Shown here one piece after another: positions 45,416 to 54,873 of a stretch of DNA of 64,000 bases (positions are counted from its first letter, which is position 1; every line of letters begins with the position of its first letter). The DNA lies in assembly GCA_963775825.1 (NCBI GenBank), contig CAVZKY010000043.1, positions 62,001-126,000 on the forward strand. Direction: 5' to 3'. The position numbers and the translations under genes are program-made. The notes beneath the pieces were generated by a model, which saw only the letters and a list, made by a program, of their open reading frames with translations, made no database searches and was not told the DNA's origin. This DNA is from Bog-532 sp963775825. Its GTDB lineage: Bacteria > Actinomycetota > Actinomycetes > Streptosporangiales > Streptosporangiaceae.

Positions 45416-48400
45416 CTATGCGGGCTCGCGCTCGCTCAGGCGCTGGCTCACTACGGCGGAGACCCCGTCGCCGCGCATGCTGACCCCATACAGCGCGTCC
45501 GCGACCTCCATCGTTCTCCGCTGATGGGTCACCACGATGAGCTGAGAGCTTTCCCTCAGCTCGCTGAAGATAACCAGCAGCCGCTGCAGGTTGGTATCGT
45601 CCAGCGCCGCCTCGACCTCGTCCAGCACGTAGAACGGTGACGGCCGCGCCTTGAAGATCGCGCACAGGAAGGCGATGGCGGTCAGCGACCGCTCACCCCC
45701 GGACAGCAGGGACAGGCGCTTGACCTTCTTGCCGGGCGGCCGTGCCTCGACTTCGATACCGGTAGCCAGCATGTCATCGGGCTCGGTGAGCACGAGCCGT
45801 CCCTGGCCGCCGGGGAAAAGGCGGCTGAAGATCTGCTCGAACTCCCGCGCGGCGTCGGCGTAGGCAGCGGCGAAGACCTCCTGCACCCGGTCGTCGACCT
45901 CCTTGACCACGGTGAGCAGGTCCCGGCGGGTCTTCTTGAGGTCCTCAAGCTGAGCCGCCAGGAAGGCGTGCCGCTCCTGCAGTGCGGCGTACTCCTCCAG
46001 CGCGAGCGGGTTGACCTTGCCCAGCTTCACCAGGTCGCGCTGGGCGGCCTCGGCCCGGCGTTCCTGGACGGCACGGTCGTAGCTGGCCGGCAGCTGGCCC
46101 TCGACCGCGTCCGGCGGCGGCGGGATAAGCACGTCAGGCCCGTAGTCGGCCACGAGCTCCGCGGCCTGGACGCCGAACTCCTCGACCGCGTGCGCTTCCA
46201 TCTGCTCCAGGCGCAGCCGGTGCTCGGCCCGGGCAATCTCCGCCCCGTGCGCGGTGCTGACCACGGTGTCCAGCTCGGTGGCCAGCTCCCGGACCCGGGC
46301 CCGCACGCCCTTGAGCTCCTCGGCCCCCGCCGCGGTAGCCGTCTCGGCGGCGGCCCGCCGGGCCAGGGCATCCTCCAGCGACCGTTCCGCGCTGGCTACC
46401 GCCAGCCGGGCACCGCGGGCAACGGCCCGCGCGACCGCCGCCTGTGCGGCCCGCTGCGCCCGGCGGGCCTGGGCCCGCTCGCGGGCCTCGCGTTCGGCCG
46501 CCGCGGTGGCGACCAGCGTGTCCGCCCGGCCCGCGATAGCCCGGAGCCGCTCTTCGACGGTCCGGACCTCGAGGCGGGCCTCCATCTCGGCGTTGCGGGC
46601 CATGGTGCACCGCTGGGCCAGCGTCTCCTTGGCTGCCGCGGCCGTCCGCCCGGTCCCGGCGGTGCCCTCCGGGTGGGCCGCTCCATCGTCTCCGGCCAGC
46701 GCGGCGCCCTGCACCGTAGCCTGATCTGTGGCCTCGGCCTCGGCCGCGGCGAGCTTTCCGGACAGCTCGGTCAGCCGGGCGAGATCCTTCTCGCCGGCCT
46801 GCCGGGCCGAGTCGATCGCCTCTTCCAGCCGCCGGACCTCATCGGTGGCGGCCCGGGCGGCCCCGGCGAGCCGGCCAAGCCGGCCGGAGATCTCGGAGGC
46901 CCCCGAGTCGGCCTGGCGCATCCGGGCCCGGGCCTCTTCCACCGCCAGCCGCGCCGCTTCCTCGGCCCGCATCGCTACCGCGAGCCGCTGGGCGGCCAGT
47001 TCACACTGCTCCTGGGCTTCTTCCAGGCCCGCGGCGGCACCGTCCGCGGCCGCCCGGACCTCCAGCAGGCTCTGCTGCCCGGCCGAACCGCCGGCCGCCC
47101 AGTGTGGCCCCAGCAGATCACCGTCCCGGGTGACCACGCGCAGGGACGGGGCCGCCCGCAGCAGGTCGGCCGCCTGCTCCAGGGTGGCGGCCACCACGAC
47201 CCCGCTCAGCAGCTGGGTCACGGCGGGCCGCAGCTCATCGGAGGCCTGGACCAGCTCCAGCGCGGGCCGGGCCCCCGGAGGCAGCGGCTGACCACCGCTG
47301 CGGGGCGCCCGCGCCGTGAGGGAATGCCCGGCCTCCGGGTGACCGGCGATCACCAGCCCAGCGGTGCCGACCCCGGATTCGCGCAGCACGGTCAGAACCG
47401 CGACGGCGGCATTCAGGTCGGTGACCGCGACCGCGTTGGCGGCGGCGCCCAGCGCCGCGGCGATCGCGACCTGGGCACCGTCCGCCACGGTCAGCGCCTC
47501 GGCGAACGGGCCGATGATCCCGCTGAACCGGCCGTTGGTGGCGAGCAGATCCGCTGAGGCGTCGGCGCCCTGGCGGAACGCCTCCTGTAGCGCCTCGGCC
47601 CGCGCCCTGAGGGCGGCGTAATGCCGGGTTGCCTGGCCCTCGGCGGCCCTCAGCTCGGCGACCCGGCCGGAGGCTGCGGCCAGGGCAGCGGCCGCTTCCT
47701 CGTGGGCTGCCGCCAGCTCGGCGCGGCCTTCGTCGTGCCCGGAGACCAGCTCCTCGACCTGGCCGTGCTCCTGCTGGGCCCGCTCGGCCCGGATGCGGGC
47801 CTCCGCCGCGGACACGCTGAGCCGCTCGATCTCCTCGGCGGCGGCGTCCTGGCGGCTGCTGACCGCACCGACCTGGGCCCGCAGCCGGGCGAGCCGGTCG
47901 GCCCGGTTCGCCGCAGCCCGGGCGTCCTCGGCGATCCGGCGCTCGACCGCGGCGAGCTGCGCCTCGGCCCCGGAACGCTCCGCGACCGCCGCGCTGAGCC
48001 GGTCCCGGCCGGCGCCCAGCCGGGCCTGCAGGCTGTCCTCTTCCTCGCGGAACTCGGCCGCCTGCCGATCCAGCTCGGCGGGATCCCGGCCGGGCCGCTC
48101 GGCCTCCGGCTCCGCCGACAGGTGGTGGTGCCGCTCCTCGGCGAGACCGTGCGCGGAGCGGAGCCGCTCGGCCAGTGCGGACAGCCCGAACCAGGTTTCC
48201 TGCGCCTGGGCCAGCACCGCGGCGTGCTGCTGCGCGGCGGCGTCCAGCTCGGCTTCACGGCGGCGCGCGTCGGCCAGGCCCGCCTCCAGCGCGGTCCGGC
48301 GGGCCAGCACGGCGGCCTCGTCGGCCTCGTCTGCTTCCAGCTTCGCGGCCAGCGTCACGTAGTCGTCGGCGAGCAGTCGCAGCCGCGAATCACGCAGGTC

Positions 48401-49060
48401 AGCCTGAATCGCGACCGCCCGGCGGGCCACCTCGGCCTGGCGGCCCAGCGGCTTGAGACGCCGGCTCAGCTCCGCGGTCAGGTCCACCAGCCGGGTGAGA
48501 TTGGCCTGCATCGCCTCGAGCTTGCGTAGCGCCTTCTCCTTGCGCCGCCGGTGCTTGAGGACGCCGGCGGCCTCCTCGATGAGGGCCCGCCGGGCTTCTG
48601 GCCCGGCGTGCAGCACCGTGTCGAGCTGCCCCTGGCCGACGATGACGTGCATCTCCCGGCCGAGACCAGAGTCGGATAGCAGCTCCTGGACGTCCAGCAG
48701 GCGGCAGCGGTCGCCGTTGATGGCGTACTCGCTCTGCCCCGAGCGGAACATCAGCCGGCTGATCGTGACCTCGGCGTACTCGATGGGCAGCGCGCCGTCA
48801 CTGTTGTCAATGGTCAGCGTCACCTCGGCCCGGCCCAGCGGTGGCCGGGAGGTGGTGCCGGCGAAAACGACGTCCTCCATCTTGCCGCCGCGCAGGGATT
48901 TGGCGCCCTGCTCGCCCATGACCCAGCACAGGGCGTCGACGATGTTGGACTTGCCGGAGCCGTTCGGGCCGACGACGCAGGTGATGCCGGTCTCGAGGCG
49001 CAGGGAGGTAGCGGAAGCGAAGGACTTGAAGCCGCGCAGGGTCAGGCTTTTAAGGTACAC
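45416..49060 (-). CDS. smc: Chromosome segregation protein SMC
   Basis: The condensin ATPase (about 1214 residues). Head: VYLKSLTLRGFKSFASATSL and Walker A GPNGSGKSNIVDALCWVMGE. Two long coiled coils flank a hinge near residues 500-650 (FSGIIGPFAEALTVADGAQV, then an AIAAALG-type segment). The C-terminal head has the signature LLSGGERSLTAIAFLCAIF and Walker B PFYVLDEVEAALDDTN. GTG 49060 (VYLKSL) is chosen because it matches family starts and GGAGGGAGGG precedes it; the frame is open to 49099. The coiled coils are unusually Ala/Gly/Arg-rich, reflecting the GC content. Confidence 0.95.
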   Translation of the reverse strand: MYLKSLTLRGFKSFASATSLRLETGITCVVGPNGSGKSNIVDALCWVMGEQGAKSLRGGKMEDVVFAGTTSRPPLGRAEVTLTIDNSDGALPIEYAEVTISRLMFRSGQSEYAINGDRCRLLDVQELLSDSGLGREMHVIVGQGQLDTVLHAGPEARRALIEEAAGVLKHRRRKEKALRKLEAMQANLTRLVDLTAELSRRLKPLGRQAEVARRAVAIQADLRDSRLRLLADDYVTLAAKLEADEADEAAVLARRTALEAGLADARRREAELDAAAQQHAAVLAQAQETWFGLSALAERLRSAHGLAEERHHHLSAEPEAERPGRDPAELDRQAAEFREEEDSLQARLGAGRDRLSAAVAERSGAEAQLAAVERRIAEDARAAANRADRLARLRAQVGAVSSRQDAAAEEIERLSVSAAEARIRAERAQQEHGQVEELVSGHDEGRAELAAAHEEAAAALAAASGRVAELRAAEGQATRHYAALRARAEALQEAFRQGADASADLLATNGRFSGIIGPFAEALTVADGAQVAIAAALGAAANAVAVTDLNAAVAVLTVLRESGVGTAGLVIAGHPEAGHSLTARAPRSGGQPLPPGARPALELVQASDELRPAVTQLLSGVVVAATLEQAADLLRAAPSLRVVTRDGDLLGPHWAAGGSAGQQSLLEVRAAADGAAAGLEEAQEQCELAAQRLAVAMRAEEAARLAVEEARARMRQADSGASEISGRLGRLAGAARAATDEVRRLEEAIDSARQAGEKDLARLTELSGKLAAAEAEATDQATVQGAALAGDDGAAHPEGTAGTGRTAAAAKETLAQRCTMARNAEMEARLEVRTVEERLRAIAGRADTLVATAAAEREARERAQARRAQRAAQAAVARAVARGARLAVASAERSLEDALARRAAAETATAAGAEELKGVRARVRELATELDTVVSTAHGAEIARAEHRLRLEQMEAHAVEEFGVQAAELVADYGPDVLIPPPPDAVEGQLPASYDRAVQERRAEAAQRDLVKLGKVNPLALEEYAALQERHAFLAAQLEDLKKTRRDLLTVVKEVDDRVQEVFAAAYADAAREFEQIFSRLFPGGQGRLVLTEPDDMLATGIEVEARPPGKKVKRLSLLSGGERSLTAIAFLCAIFKARPSPFYVLDEVEAALDDTNLQRLLVIFSELRESSQLIVVTHQRRTMEVADALYGVSMRGDGVSAVVSQRLSEREPA

Positions 49061-49130
49061 CGGGCCAGCCCTCCCTCCTGCTCGGCCGCCGATGCCCATT
49101 CAGCACCGATCGCGCTAGGCTGATCGCGCT

Positions 49131-49510
49131 GGTTGGGCGCCTCGCGGATGCGCTGGTTGGGCGCCTCGCGGCGACCTTACCGCGTGCCACCGTCAAGTCT
49201 GGCTGCTACGCGCCACCGTGGTGGGACTTCACGATAAACGCGCCGGCGCGGCGAGGGCGGCCGTGACACATTCCCCAGGCGGCAACGCATATTTTGCAGG
49301 GGAAGGGAATAAGCCCGGGCGGCAGAGCCGGCCGCCGGGAACATCAGGACGGTTCAGGCCACGGGAAACCGCCCGGGTACGCCCGGAACAAGGCCCTGAC
49401 CTTCACCTCCGTGACCTGCGGGAAGCGTGGTCACCGGGCCGGTTCTGGACCTGCGGGAAGCAGGGTCACCGGGCCGGTTCGGGCAAACGGGTACCAGGCA
49501 GCCCGGCGGT
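49131..49510. repeat. Short direct repeats in the gap upstream of smc
   Basis: Two copies of GCGCTGGTTGGGCGCCTCGC (24-base spacing) lie at 49128-49172. Two copies of a 36-base unit containing GACCTGCGGGAAGC and GGTCACCGGGCCGGTTC lie at 49416-49484. No gene is seen between 49061 and 49665. Confidence 0.6.
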
Positions 49511-49583
49511 ACCCATTGAACATGTACCGCCGGCCGCTGGCCAGGCCCCCGTATGAGGCCCGCACATCGTGCGAGCACAAGAG

Positions 49584-49617
49584 AATAGGGACGCCCTATC
49601 AGCCAGGCGTCCCTATT
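49584..49617 (-). terminator. Strong 12-bp hairpin downstream of the small MAKALLGHVGG gene
   Basis: Arms AATAGGGACGCC (49584-49595) and GGCGTCCCTATT (49606-49617) are perfect inverted repeats with a 10-base loop. They lie 48 bases after the stop of the minus-strand gene at 49666. The A/T outer ends let it work in either direction. Confidence 0.65.
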
Positions 49618-49665
49618 TCGCCTTGCGAGATCTTTCTGTCGTTTGCCCTGTTGTGCCAGTGCTCG

Positions 49666-49857
49666 TCATGTGAGCGCTGGCTCGCGGCCCGCCACCAGAA
49701 GCTCATCATCGCTGGCTCCCGCTGCGAGTGCATCATTCTCGCCCTGGAGCCGCATAAGCTCAGCTTCCAGGTCTCGCACTCGCTGCTGGAGTCGGCGCAT
49801 CTCTGAGATCATCCGAGGATCGGGACCGCCAACGTGGCCAAGTAGAGCCTTCGCCAT
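49666..49857 (-). CDS. Small conserved actinobacterial coiled-coil protein
   Basis: A 63-residue protein beginning MAKALLGHVGGPDPRMISEM, followed by a heptad-like coiled coil (RRLQQRVRDLEAELMRLQGE, then NDALAAG). Proteins with this MAKALLGHVGG start are common short hypotheticals in actinobacteria; I know of no established function. ATG 49857 is chosen because GGAGG lies upstream and the conserved block starts there; the frame is open to 49896. A -10-like TAGATAA (minus strand, 49937-49931) lies ~75 bases upstream in an AT-rich gap. It is probably monocistronic, as a strong hairpin follows. Confidence 0.75.
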   Translation of the reverse strand: MAKALLGHVGGPDPRMISEMRRLQQRVRDLEAELMRLQGENDALAAGASDDELLVAGREPALT

Positions 49858-50051
49858 GGTATGGGGTCCTCCACGCTGAGTGACCAGAGTGGGCACACAC
49901 TAAAGTCACGCTTAGCTGCGCGCATTAACATTATCTAGGTTCTCACTAAGCGCTTTGCTGGTCAAGTTGAGCGCCCACGTAGCGACTGTTATCTACCTTA
50001 CATCCAGGAATGGCCGCCCGGAACCGCCGGCGCACAGTAGCGGCCAGCCGG

Positions 50052-50354
50052 TTAGCGTTCGGCGAAACCCCGCAGGTCCCCGCGGGGAGTGCCCCAGCGG
50101 TGCGTCACGCGGGTCAACCGGCCAGGCGTCCGGCCGCTCTCCATCTCGCTGAGCAACCGCCGGCAGTCCCGCTCCCGCCCCTCCGCGACGACCTCCACGC
50201 GGCCGTCTTCGCAGTTCGTCGCGGAGCCGGAAAGGCCCAGCTCAGAAGCCTTCTGCCGGACCCACGCGCGGAATCCGACCCCCTGTACGCGCCCGTCGGC
50301 CCAGACCGTGAGCCGGGCGGCCGCCTCGCCGTCCGCCCGGTCGTCCGCCGTCAC
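50052..50354 (-). CDS. Acylphosphatase
   Basis: A 100-residue acylphosphatase that hydrolyses carboxyl-phosphate bonds. It has the N-terminal signature VWADGRVQGVGFRAWVRQKA with the catalytic Arg, then SGSATNCEDGRVEVVAEGRE with the catalytic Asn. GTG 50354 overlaps the corrected mutM stop (GTGA), so the two are translationally coupled. This acylphosphatase-mutM-rnc-smc order is common in actinobacteria. Confidence 0.92.
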   Translation of the reverse strand: MTADDRADGEAAARLTVWADGRVQGVGFRAWVRQKASELGLSGSATNCEDGRVEVVAEGRERDCRRLLSEMESGRTPGRLTRVTHRWGTPRGDLRGFAER

Positions 50355-51202
50355 CAGCGGCCGTTCCTGGGCCGGGGCTGGCAGTGCGGGCAAGTGTAGG
50401 CGGACCGGTTCATGAACGGATCCCGGCGCACCGGCGTCCCGCAGCGCGGGCAGGGCCGGTCCGCCTGCCCGTACACGGCGAGGGACCGGTCGAAGTAGCC
50501 GTTCTCCCCGTTCACGTTCACGTAGAGGCTGTCGAACGACGTACCGCCCGCAGCCAGTGCGGTGGTCAGTCACCTCGCGCACGGCCGCCAGCAGCCGGGC
50601 GATCTCGGGCCGGGTCAGCGTGTCGGTGGCGCGCGCCCAGTGCAGCCGGGCCCGCCACAGCGCCTCGTCGGCGTAGATGTTGCCGACGCCGCTGATCAGC
50701 GACTGGTCCAGCAGGGCCCGCTTGACACCGGTCCGGCGGCGCCGCAGCGCCGCGGCGAAGGCCGCCTCGTCGAAGGCGGGCTCCAGCGGGTCCGGGGCGA
50801 TGTGCGCGATGGGCCGGGGCAGGTCCGCCCCGCCCGGGACGAAGAGCAGGTGCCCGAACGTCCGCTGATCGGTGAACCGCAGGTCCGGCCCGTCGTCGGT
50901 AAACGTGAACACGGCCCGCACGTGCGGTGACAGCGGGCGGGCGGGATCCCCACGAGCAGTTGCCCGCTCATGCCGAGATGGGCGAGCAGCGCATCCTCGC
51001 CGACCGGCAGCCAAAGGTACTTCCCGCGGCGGCGAGCGCCCTCGAACCGGCGGCCCGCCAGGGCGTCCTCGAAGTCGGTGGGACCGGCCAGATGGCGCCG
51101 GACGGCCCGGGGATGCAGGACACTTACCTTGCCGATCGTGCGGCCGGCCACGTGGTGGTCCAGGCCCTGGCGCACGACCTCAACTTCGGGGAGTTCGGGC
51201 AC
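50351..51202 (-). CDS. mutM: Formamidopyrimidine-DNA glycosylase MutM (two frameshifts)
   Basis: MutM excises 8-oxoguanine and nicks the abasic site. The protein starts at ATG 51202 with the catalytic N-terminal Pro (MPELPEVEVVRQGLDHHVAG), then GKYLWLPVGEDALLAHLGMS. A frame change within 50930-50952 leads into PLSPHVRAVFTFTDDG, DQRTFGHLLF and LDQSLISGVGNIYADEALW (helix-two-turn-helix). A second change at 50570 (one extra T on the plus strand) restores TTALAAGGTSFDSLYVNVNG and the zinc finger (CPRCGTPVRRDP, NRSAYTCPHCQ). With one base lost and one gained, the 852 bases are 284 codons, ending at 50351. rnc lies just upstream. Confidence 0.9.
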
Positions 51203-51205
51203 GCC

Positions 51206-52096
51206 TCACGGCTCCGGATCGCATTCCTGGCGATCGGCTTGCCCGACCGGGGCCGATGGGTCGTCGGGCTCTCCGGCCCGGGCCGACGGGTCGTCCGGCT
51301 CTCCGGCCCGGGCCGACGGGTCGTCCGGCTCTCCGGCCCGGGCCGACGGGTCGTCTGGCTCTCCGGCCGCGATGCGGGCGCTGATCGCCATCCAGGCCGC
51401 CTCGGCGGCCTGCTGCTCGGCGGCCTTCTTGGAGCGTCCCCGGCCGCTGCCCAGGACGGTCCCGCCGACCCTGACATACGCCTGGAATGACTTCTGGTGA
51501 TCGGGCCCGCTCTCGGTGACCTGATAGTCGGGCACGCCGAGGAGCTGCGCCGCGGTCAGCTCCTGCAATGACGTCTTCCAGTCGAGCCCGGCGCCCAGCC
51601 GGGCCGAGCGCTCGATGACCGGGTCGAACAGCCGGTGCACCAGCTCGCTGGCCTGCTCGAGCCCGCAGCCGATGAAGACCGCGCCGATGACCGCTTCGAG
51701 CGTGTCCGCCAGAATCGACGGCTTGTCCCGGCCGCCGGTCCCCTCCTCGCCCCGGCCGAGCCGGATGAAGGCGCCCAGGTCCAGCCCACGGGCCACACCG
51801 GCCAGCGCGGTCATGTTGACGACGGCGGCTCGCAGCTTGGCGAGCTGGCCCTCCGGCAGGTTCGGGTAACCGCGGAACAGTGTGTCGGTCACGACGAGGC
51901 CCAGCACCGAATCGCCCAGGAACTCCAGGCGCTCGTTGGTGGGCAGGCCGCCATTCTCGTACGCGTAGGAACGGTGCGTCAGGGCACGCTCCAGGATCTC
52001 GTCGCCGAGCGGCACGTCCAGAGCAGCCGAAAGCTCGGCAGGATCCCGGCCCGCGGCGGCTCCGCTGTCACGGGGCCCATCCCTAACGACGCCCAC
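51206..52096 (-). CDS. rnc: Ribonuclease III with four-copy repeat tail
   Basis: Processes rRNA precursors and structured RNAs. The catalytic domain has ALTHRSYAYENGG, the signature NERLEFLGDSVLGLVVTD, and ILADTLEAVIGAVFIGCG with the metal-binding Asp and Glu. The dsRNA-binding domain has WKTSLQELTAAQLLGVPDYQ and GRSKKAAEQQAAEAAW. The C terminus adds four copies of a 30-base unit encoding AGEPDDPSAR (51240-51362) and ends ECDPEP. The stop is three bases before the mutM start. Confidence 0.95.
   Translation of the reverse strand: MGVVRDGPRDSGAAAGRDPAELSAALDVPLGDEILERALTHRSYAYENGGLPTNERLEFLGDSVLGLVVTDTLFRGYPNLPEGQLAKLRAAVVNMTALAGVARGLDLGAFIRLGRGEEGTGGRDKPSILADTLEAVIGAVFIGCGLEQASELVHRLFDPVIERSARLGAGLDWKTSLQELTAAQLLGVPDYQVTESGPDHQKSFQAYVRVGGTVLGSGRGRSKKAAEQQAAEAAWMAISARIAAGEPDDPSARAGEPDDPSARAGEPDDPSARAGEPDDPSAPVGQADRQECDPEP
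51240..51362 (-). repeat. 30-bp in-frame tandem repeat in rnc tail
   Basis: Four copies of a 30-base unit (built from CGACGGGTCGTCCGGCTCTC and CGGCCCGGGC) encode AGEPDDPSAR at the end of RNase III. Confidence 0.9.
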
Positions 52097-52197
52097 TGCA
52101 CGCCTCCTCCAGGCACTCTCGTTCTGGCCTGGTCAGCGACCCCGCCGTGGGCGCCGCGGTCGCGGAGCCACATTCTGCCGACCGTGCCGGTCATGGG

Positions 52198-52374
52198 TCA
52201 GGACGGCATCAGCACCTGGCGGCGCCGGTACGTGCCGCACGTCGGGCAGGCGACGTGCGGAAGCTTGGGGTCATGGCACTGCGGGCAACTGACGAGCGTG
52301 GGCGCGGCCGACTTCCACTGCGAGCGCCGCGAACGCGTGTTGCTGCGTGACATCCTCCGCTTGGGAACCGCCAC
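52198..52374 (-). CDS. rpmF: Large ribosomal subunit protein bL32
   Basis: 58 residues: MAVPKRRMSRSNTRSRRSQW (GTG start), then a four-Cys zinc ribbon (CPQCHDPKLPHVACPTCGTY) and RRRQVL. This is the Zn-binding (C+) form. GTG 52374 lies one base after the stop of the upstream YceD-family gene, with GAGGG as ribosome site. Confidence 0.96.
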   Translation of the reverse strand: MAVPKRRMSRSNTRSRRSQWKSAAPTLVSCPQCHDPKLPHVACPTCGTYRRRQVLMPS

Positions 52375-52375
52375 C

Positions 52376-52990
52376 TCAGCCCTCCTGTCGGTCTCCGGCG
52401 CCATCATGGCGGCCGGTCTGGTATTCCTGGCCAAATCCATTGAACTGACGCAGCGTCCCCCACTCGGGGAGAACCGCGTCCTCGTGCCCGTGCCCGGGCC
52501 CGGCGTCGGCCAGCCGGACTCCGCACGTGACGCACAGGCCCGCGCAATCGTCCGCGCAGAGCGGTGACAGCGGCAGCGCCAGCACGATCGCGTCGCGCAG
52601 CACCGGCTCGAGGTCGAGCAGATCACCGTCCAGCAGCAGGTCGTCCTCGCCGTCTTCGGCCTCGGGTGGCTCGTAGTGGTAGAGCTCCTGGAAGGTAGCT
52701 TCCACCGATGAGGTCATCGGCTCGAGACAGCGGGCGCACTCGCCAGCCACAGGCGCTGTCGCGGTACCCGTGACGAGAACGCCCTCGGACACCGCCTCCA
52801 GCATCACAGCCAGCTCGACGTCGGCGCCTGCGGGCACTTCCGCCAGCTCGACGCGCAGCGAACCGGGCGCCGGGATGGTACGGGTGTCTTCCCGCGCGAC
52901 ACCGGGCTGGCGTCCCAGCGCTCGTGTATCGAAAACGAGCGCTCCGCGCGGGTCGAGGGTCGTTGGAGACTTCCTGCGTGCATGAGGCAT
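52376..52990 (-). CDS. YceD/DUF177-family protein
   Basis: A 204-residue protein of the DUF177 family found next to rpmF in most bacteria and linked to 23S rRNA accumulation. Signatures: PRGALVFDTRALGRQPG, the C-x2-C of GECARCLEPM, LYHYEPPEAEDGEDDLLLDG, and LPLSPLCADDCAGLCVTCGV with further Cys residues. ATG 52990 opens MPHARRKSPTTLDPRGA. It is translationally coupled to rpmF. Confidence 0.92.
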   Translation of the reverse strand: MPHARRKSPTTLDPRGALVFDTRALGRQPGVAREDTRTIPAPGSLRVELAEVPAGADVELAVMLEAVSEGVLVTGTATAPVAGECARCLEPMTSSVEATFQELYHYEPPEAEDGEDDLLLDGDLLDLEPVLRDAIVLALPLSPLCADDCAGLCVTCGVRLADAGPGHGHEDAVLPEWGTLRQFNGFGQEYQTGRHDGAGDRQEG

Positions 52991-53098
52991 GACAATTACC
53001 GATAGTGGTTGGTGCTGGACGGTCAAGCTTACTGAGAGCTGGCAACGTTACCCAACTCGGCAGGCAGCCGCCCCATTCCCACGATCACCTACGGTAGC

Positions 53099-53578
53099 TC
53101 ATGATTCGGCGAGACGGGCCCGGAGTTGGCCGATCACCTGCTCGGGCACCAGGCCGCTGACGTCTCCCCCGTACTTCGCCACCTCCCTGATCAGGCTGGA
53201 GCTCAGGAACGAATACAGCGGGTTGGTCGTCATGAACATCGTCTCGACCTTCGCCATGCTGTAGTTCATCTGAGCCATCTGCAGCTCGTAGTCGAAGTCG
53301 CTGATGGCCCGCAACCCCTTGACCACGGCCGAGATCCCATTCGTCTCGCAGAAGTCCACCAGCAGCCCGTGGAAGCTGTCCACCCGGACGTTGCCGTACT
53401 GCGAGGTGACCTCGCGCAGCATCTCCATCCGCTCCTCGACGGTAAACAGGCTCTTCTTGGTGATGTTGATGAGGACGGCCACGACCACCTCGTCGTAGAG
53501 CCGGGAGGCCCGGCTGATGATGTCGATGTGCCCGTTGGTGACGGGGTCGAATGAACCAGGGCAGACCACACGACGCAC
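53099..53578 (-). CDS. coaD: Phosphopantetheine adenylyltransferase CoaD
   Basis: Makes dephospho-CoA from 4'-phosphopantetheine and ATP. It has the T/H-x-G-H nucleotidyltransferase motif (VVCPGSFDPVTNGHIDII), the substrate segment KGLRAISDFDYELQMAQMN and the C-terminal SSSLIREVAKYGGDVSGLVP. GTG 53578 (MRRVVCPGS) is chosen because AAAGG lies at a proper distance. A GTG nine bases upstream (53587) is the longest alternative but overlaps its own ribosome site. It lies downstream of rsmD, the usual pair. Confidence 0.96.
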   Translation of the reverse strand: MRRVVCPGSFDPVTNGHIDIISRASRLYDEVVVAVLINITKKSLFTVEERMEMLREVTSQYGNVRVDSFHGLLVDFCETNGISAVVKGLRAISDFDYELQMAQMNYSMAKVETMFMTTNPLYSFLSSSLIREVAKYGGDVSGLVPEQVIGQLRARLAES

Positions 53579-53601
53579 GCTGCTCACCTTTCTGCTGGGC
53601 T

Positions 53602-53658
53602 GGGCTCACGGCTCACGGCTCACGGCTCTCACGGCTCACGGCTCACGGCTCACGGCTC
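53602..53658. repeat. 7-bp tandem repeat between rsmD and coaD
   Basis: About seven copies of GCTCACG, one imperfect, run from just upstream of coaD into the last codons of rsmD. Confidence 0.85.
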
Positions 53659-54241
53659 GGGAAGAGGGTGCCCGGCGGCGTGACCGTACCAGAGCATGGC
53701 CTCGCCGTATCTGCGGCACCGGTCCGCGGTAAAACCGTCCGGCCAGCGCAAAGGGTCCGATCGGGCGGCTCGTTCGATGACGACGAGGGCTCCGGGGGCG
53801 AGCCAGCGTCCGGTGCCGAGCGCCTCGAGGACCCCGGTGACCTGGCAGTCCCCCAGGGCGTAGGGAGGATCGGCGAAAGCGACGTCGTACGCATCGTCGC
53901 CAGCGGGCAGGCCGCGCCCGAGCATCCGCTCCACGCGGTCGTTCACCAGGCGCGCTCCGGGCAGCGCGACCGCGTTGATGTTGGCCCGGATCACCCGGGC
54001 CGCGCCCGGATCCGCCTCGACCAGCAGCGCCGCCGTCGCGCCACGCGACAGTGCCTCCAGGCCGAACGCACCTGAGCCGGCGTAAAGATCCAGCACCCGG
54101 GCGCCAGCTGAAGGAGCCCAGCACCGATCCGGCCGCCGCGAACATCGCCTCGCGAGCGCGATCGCTGGTCGGCCTGGTCGTCCGCCCGCCCGGCACGGAT
54201 AGCCGCCGTCCCCGCGCCTGGCCGGATATGACGCGCGTCAT
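53650..54241 (-). CDS. rsmD: 16S rRNA (guanine966-N2)-methyltransferase RsmD (one frameshift)
   Basis: The N-terminal part starts at ATG 54241 (MTRVISGQARGRRLSVPGGR, TTRPTSDRAREAMFAAAGSV), typical RsmD. The SAM-binding part (VLDLYAGSGAFGLEALSRGA, then the catalytic ADPPYALGD) is in the next frame. The change lies within 54091-54110 after SFSWRPG. The 592-base span minus one inserted base is 197 codons, the family's normal length. The gene is upstream of coaD as usual. Confidence 0.9.
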
Positions 54242-54357
54242 GCCCTTAGTCTGCACGCCCGTGCGTGCCGACAGCCACCCGCAAAGTCGGCTTGACCGAG
54301 GTGGCCCGCTGGTGGCGGCCCCCGGTGCAGGACCGCGGCGCGGCGTAAGGTCGTGTC

Positions 54358-54873
54358 ATGTGCAGAAGCATCAAGACGTTGCGCGCGCCGTACGCCGAGC
54401 GGGTGACCGATGAGGACATGCACGCGGCCGCGCTGCAGTACGTCCGCAAGGTGAGCGGCTTCCGGGCCCCTGCCGCGCACAACGCAGACGCGTTCAACGA
54501 GGCGGTCGAGGCCGTCACCGCGGCCACCCGTACCCTCCTGGACCACCTGGAGGTCCGGAGCGCCGCGGCAAAAGCGTCGTTACCGGGCTCCCGGCCAGAC
54601 GAGCCGGGGCGGGCCGTCCCGTCCGGCCGGCGATTACGCCGAAGTAGTCACCGCCCTCGTCCAGGGCGCCGCCGGTTCCCCGCTGCCTGTGTCCAGGGCG
54701 CCGCCGGTTCCCCGGTGGTCGTTGGTCAGCACCGGCGCGGCACCGTTGACGTGCAGGCTTGTCCCCGACCAGCGAGCAGCGCGTCGTCACAGTGGATCCG
54801 TGAACGCGGAAGCCCGGCCTTTCCCAGCAGGTCGATGGTCTCCCTGACCATCGCGGGAGGGCCCGCCACGTAG
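54358..54873 (+). CDS. DUF2277-family protein (C-terminal end uncertain)
   Basis: The first ~65 residues match the short DUF2277 family: MCRSIKTLRAPYAERVTDED, HAAALQYVRKVSGFRAPAAH and AFNEAVEAVTAATRTLLDHL. Family members are about 85-95 residues. Here the frame continues to 171 residues, becomes Arg/Pro/Ser-rich, and overlaps the end of the opposite-strand flavohemoglobin gene by ~150 bases. A one-base shift after about 54600 would give a natural stop (TAG) near 54650, so another indel is likely. A 24-base direct repeat (GTCCAGGGCGCCGCCGGTTC) lies at 54660-54718. Function unknown. Confidence 0.7.
   Translation: MCRSIKTLRAPYAERVTDEDMHAAALQYVRKVSGFRAPAAHNADAFNEAVEAVTAATRTLLDHLEVRSAAAKASLPGSRPDEPGRAVPSGRRLRRSSHRPRPGRRRFPAACVQGAAGSPVVVGQHRRGTVDVQACPRPASSASSQWIRERGSPAFPSRSMVSLTIAGGPAT

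Noticed and set aside
49061..49665. tRNA or small RNA gene upstream of smc
   Set aside because: No cloverleaf-like pattern or T-loop GTTCRANYC was found here. Only direct repeats and one terminator hairpin are visible.
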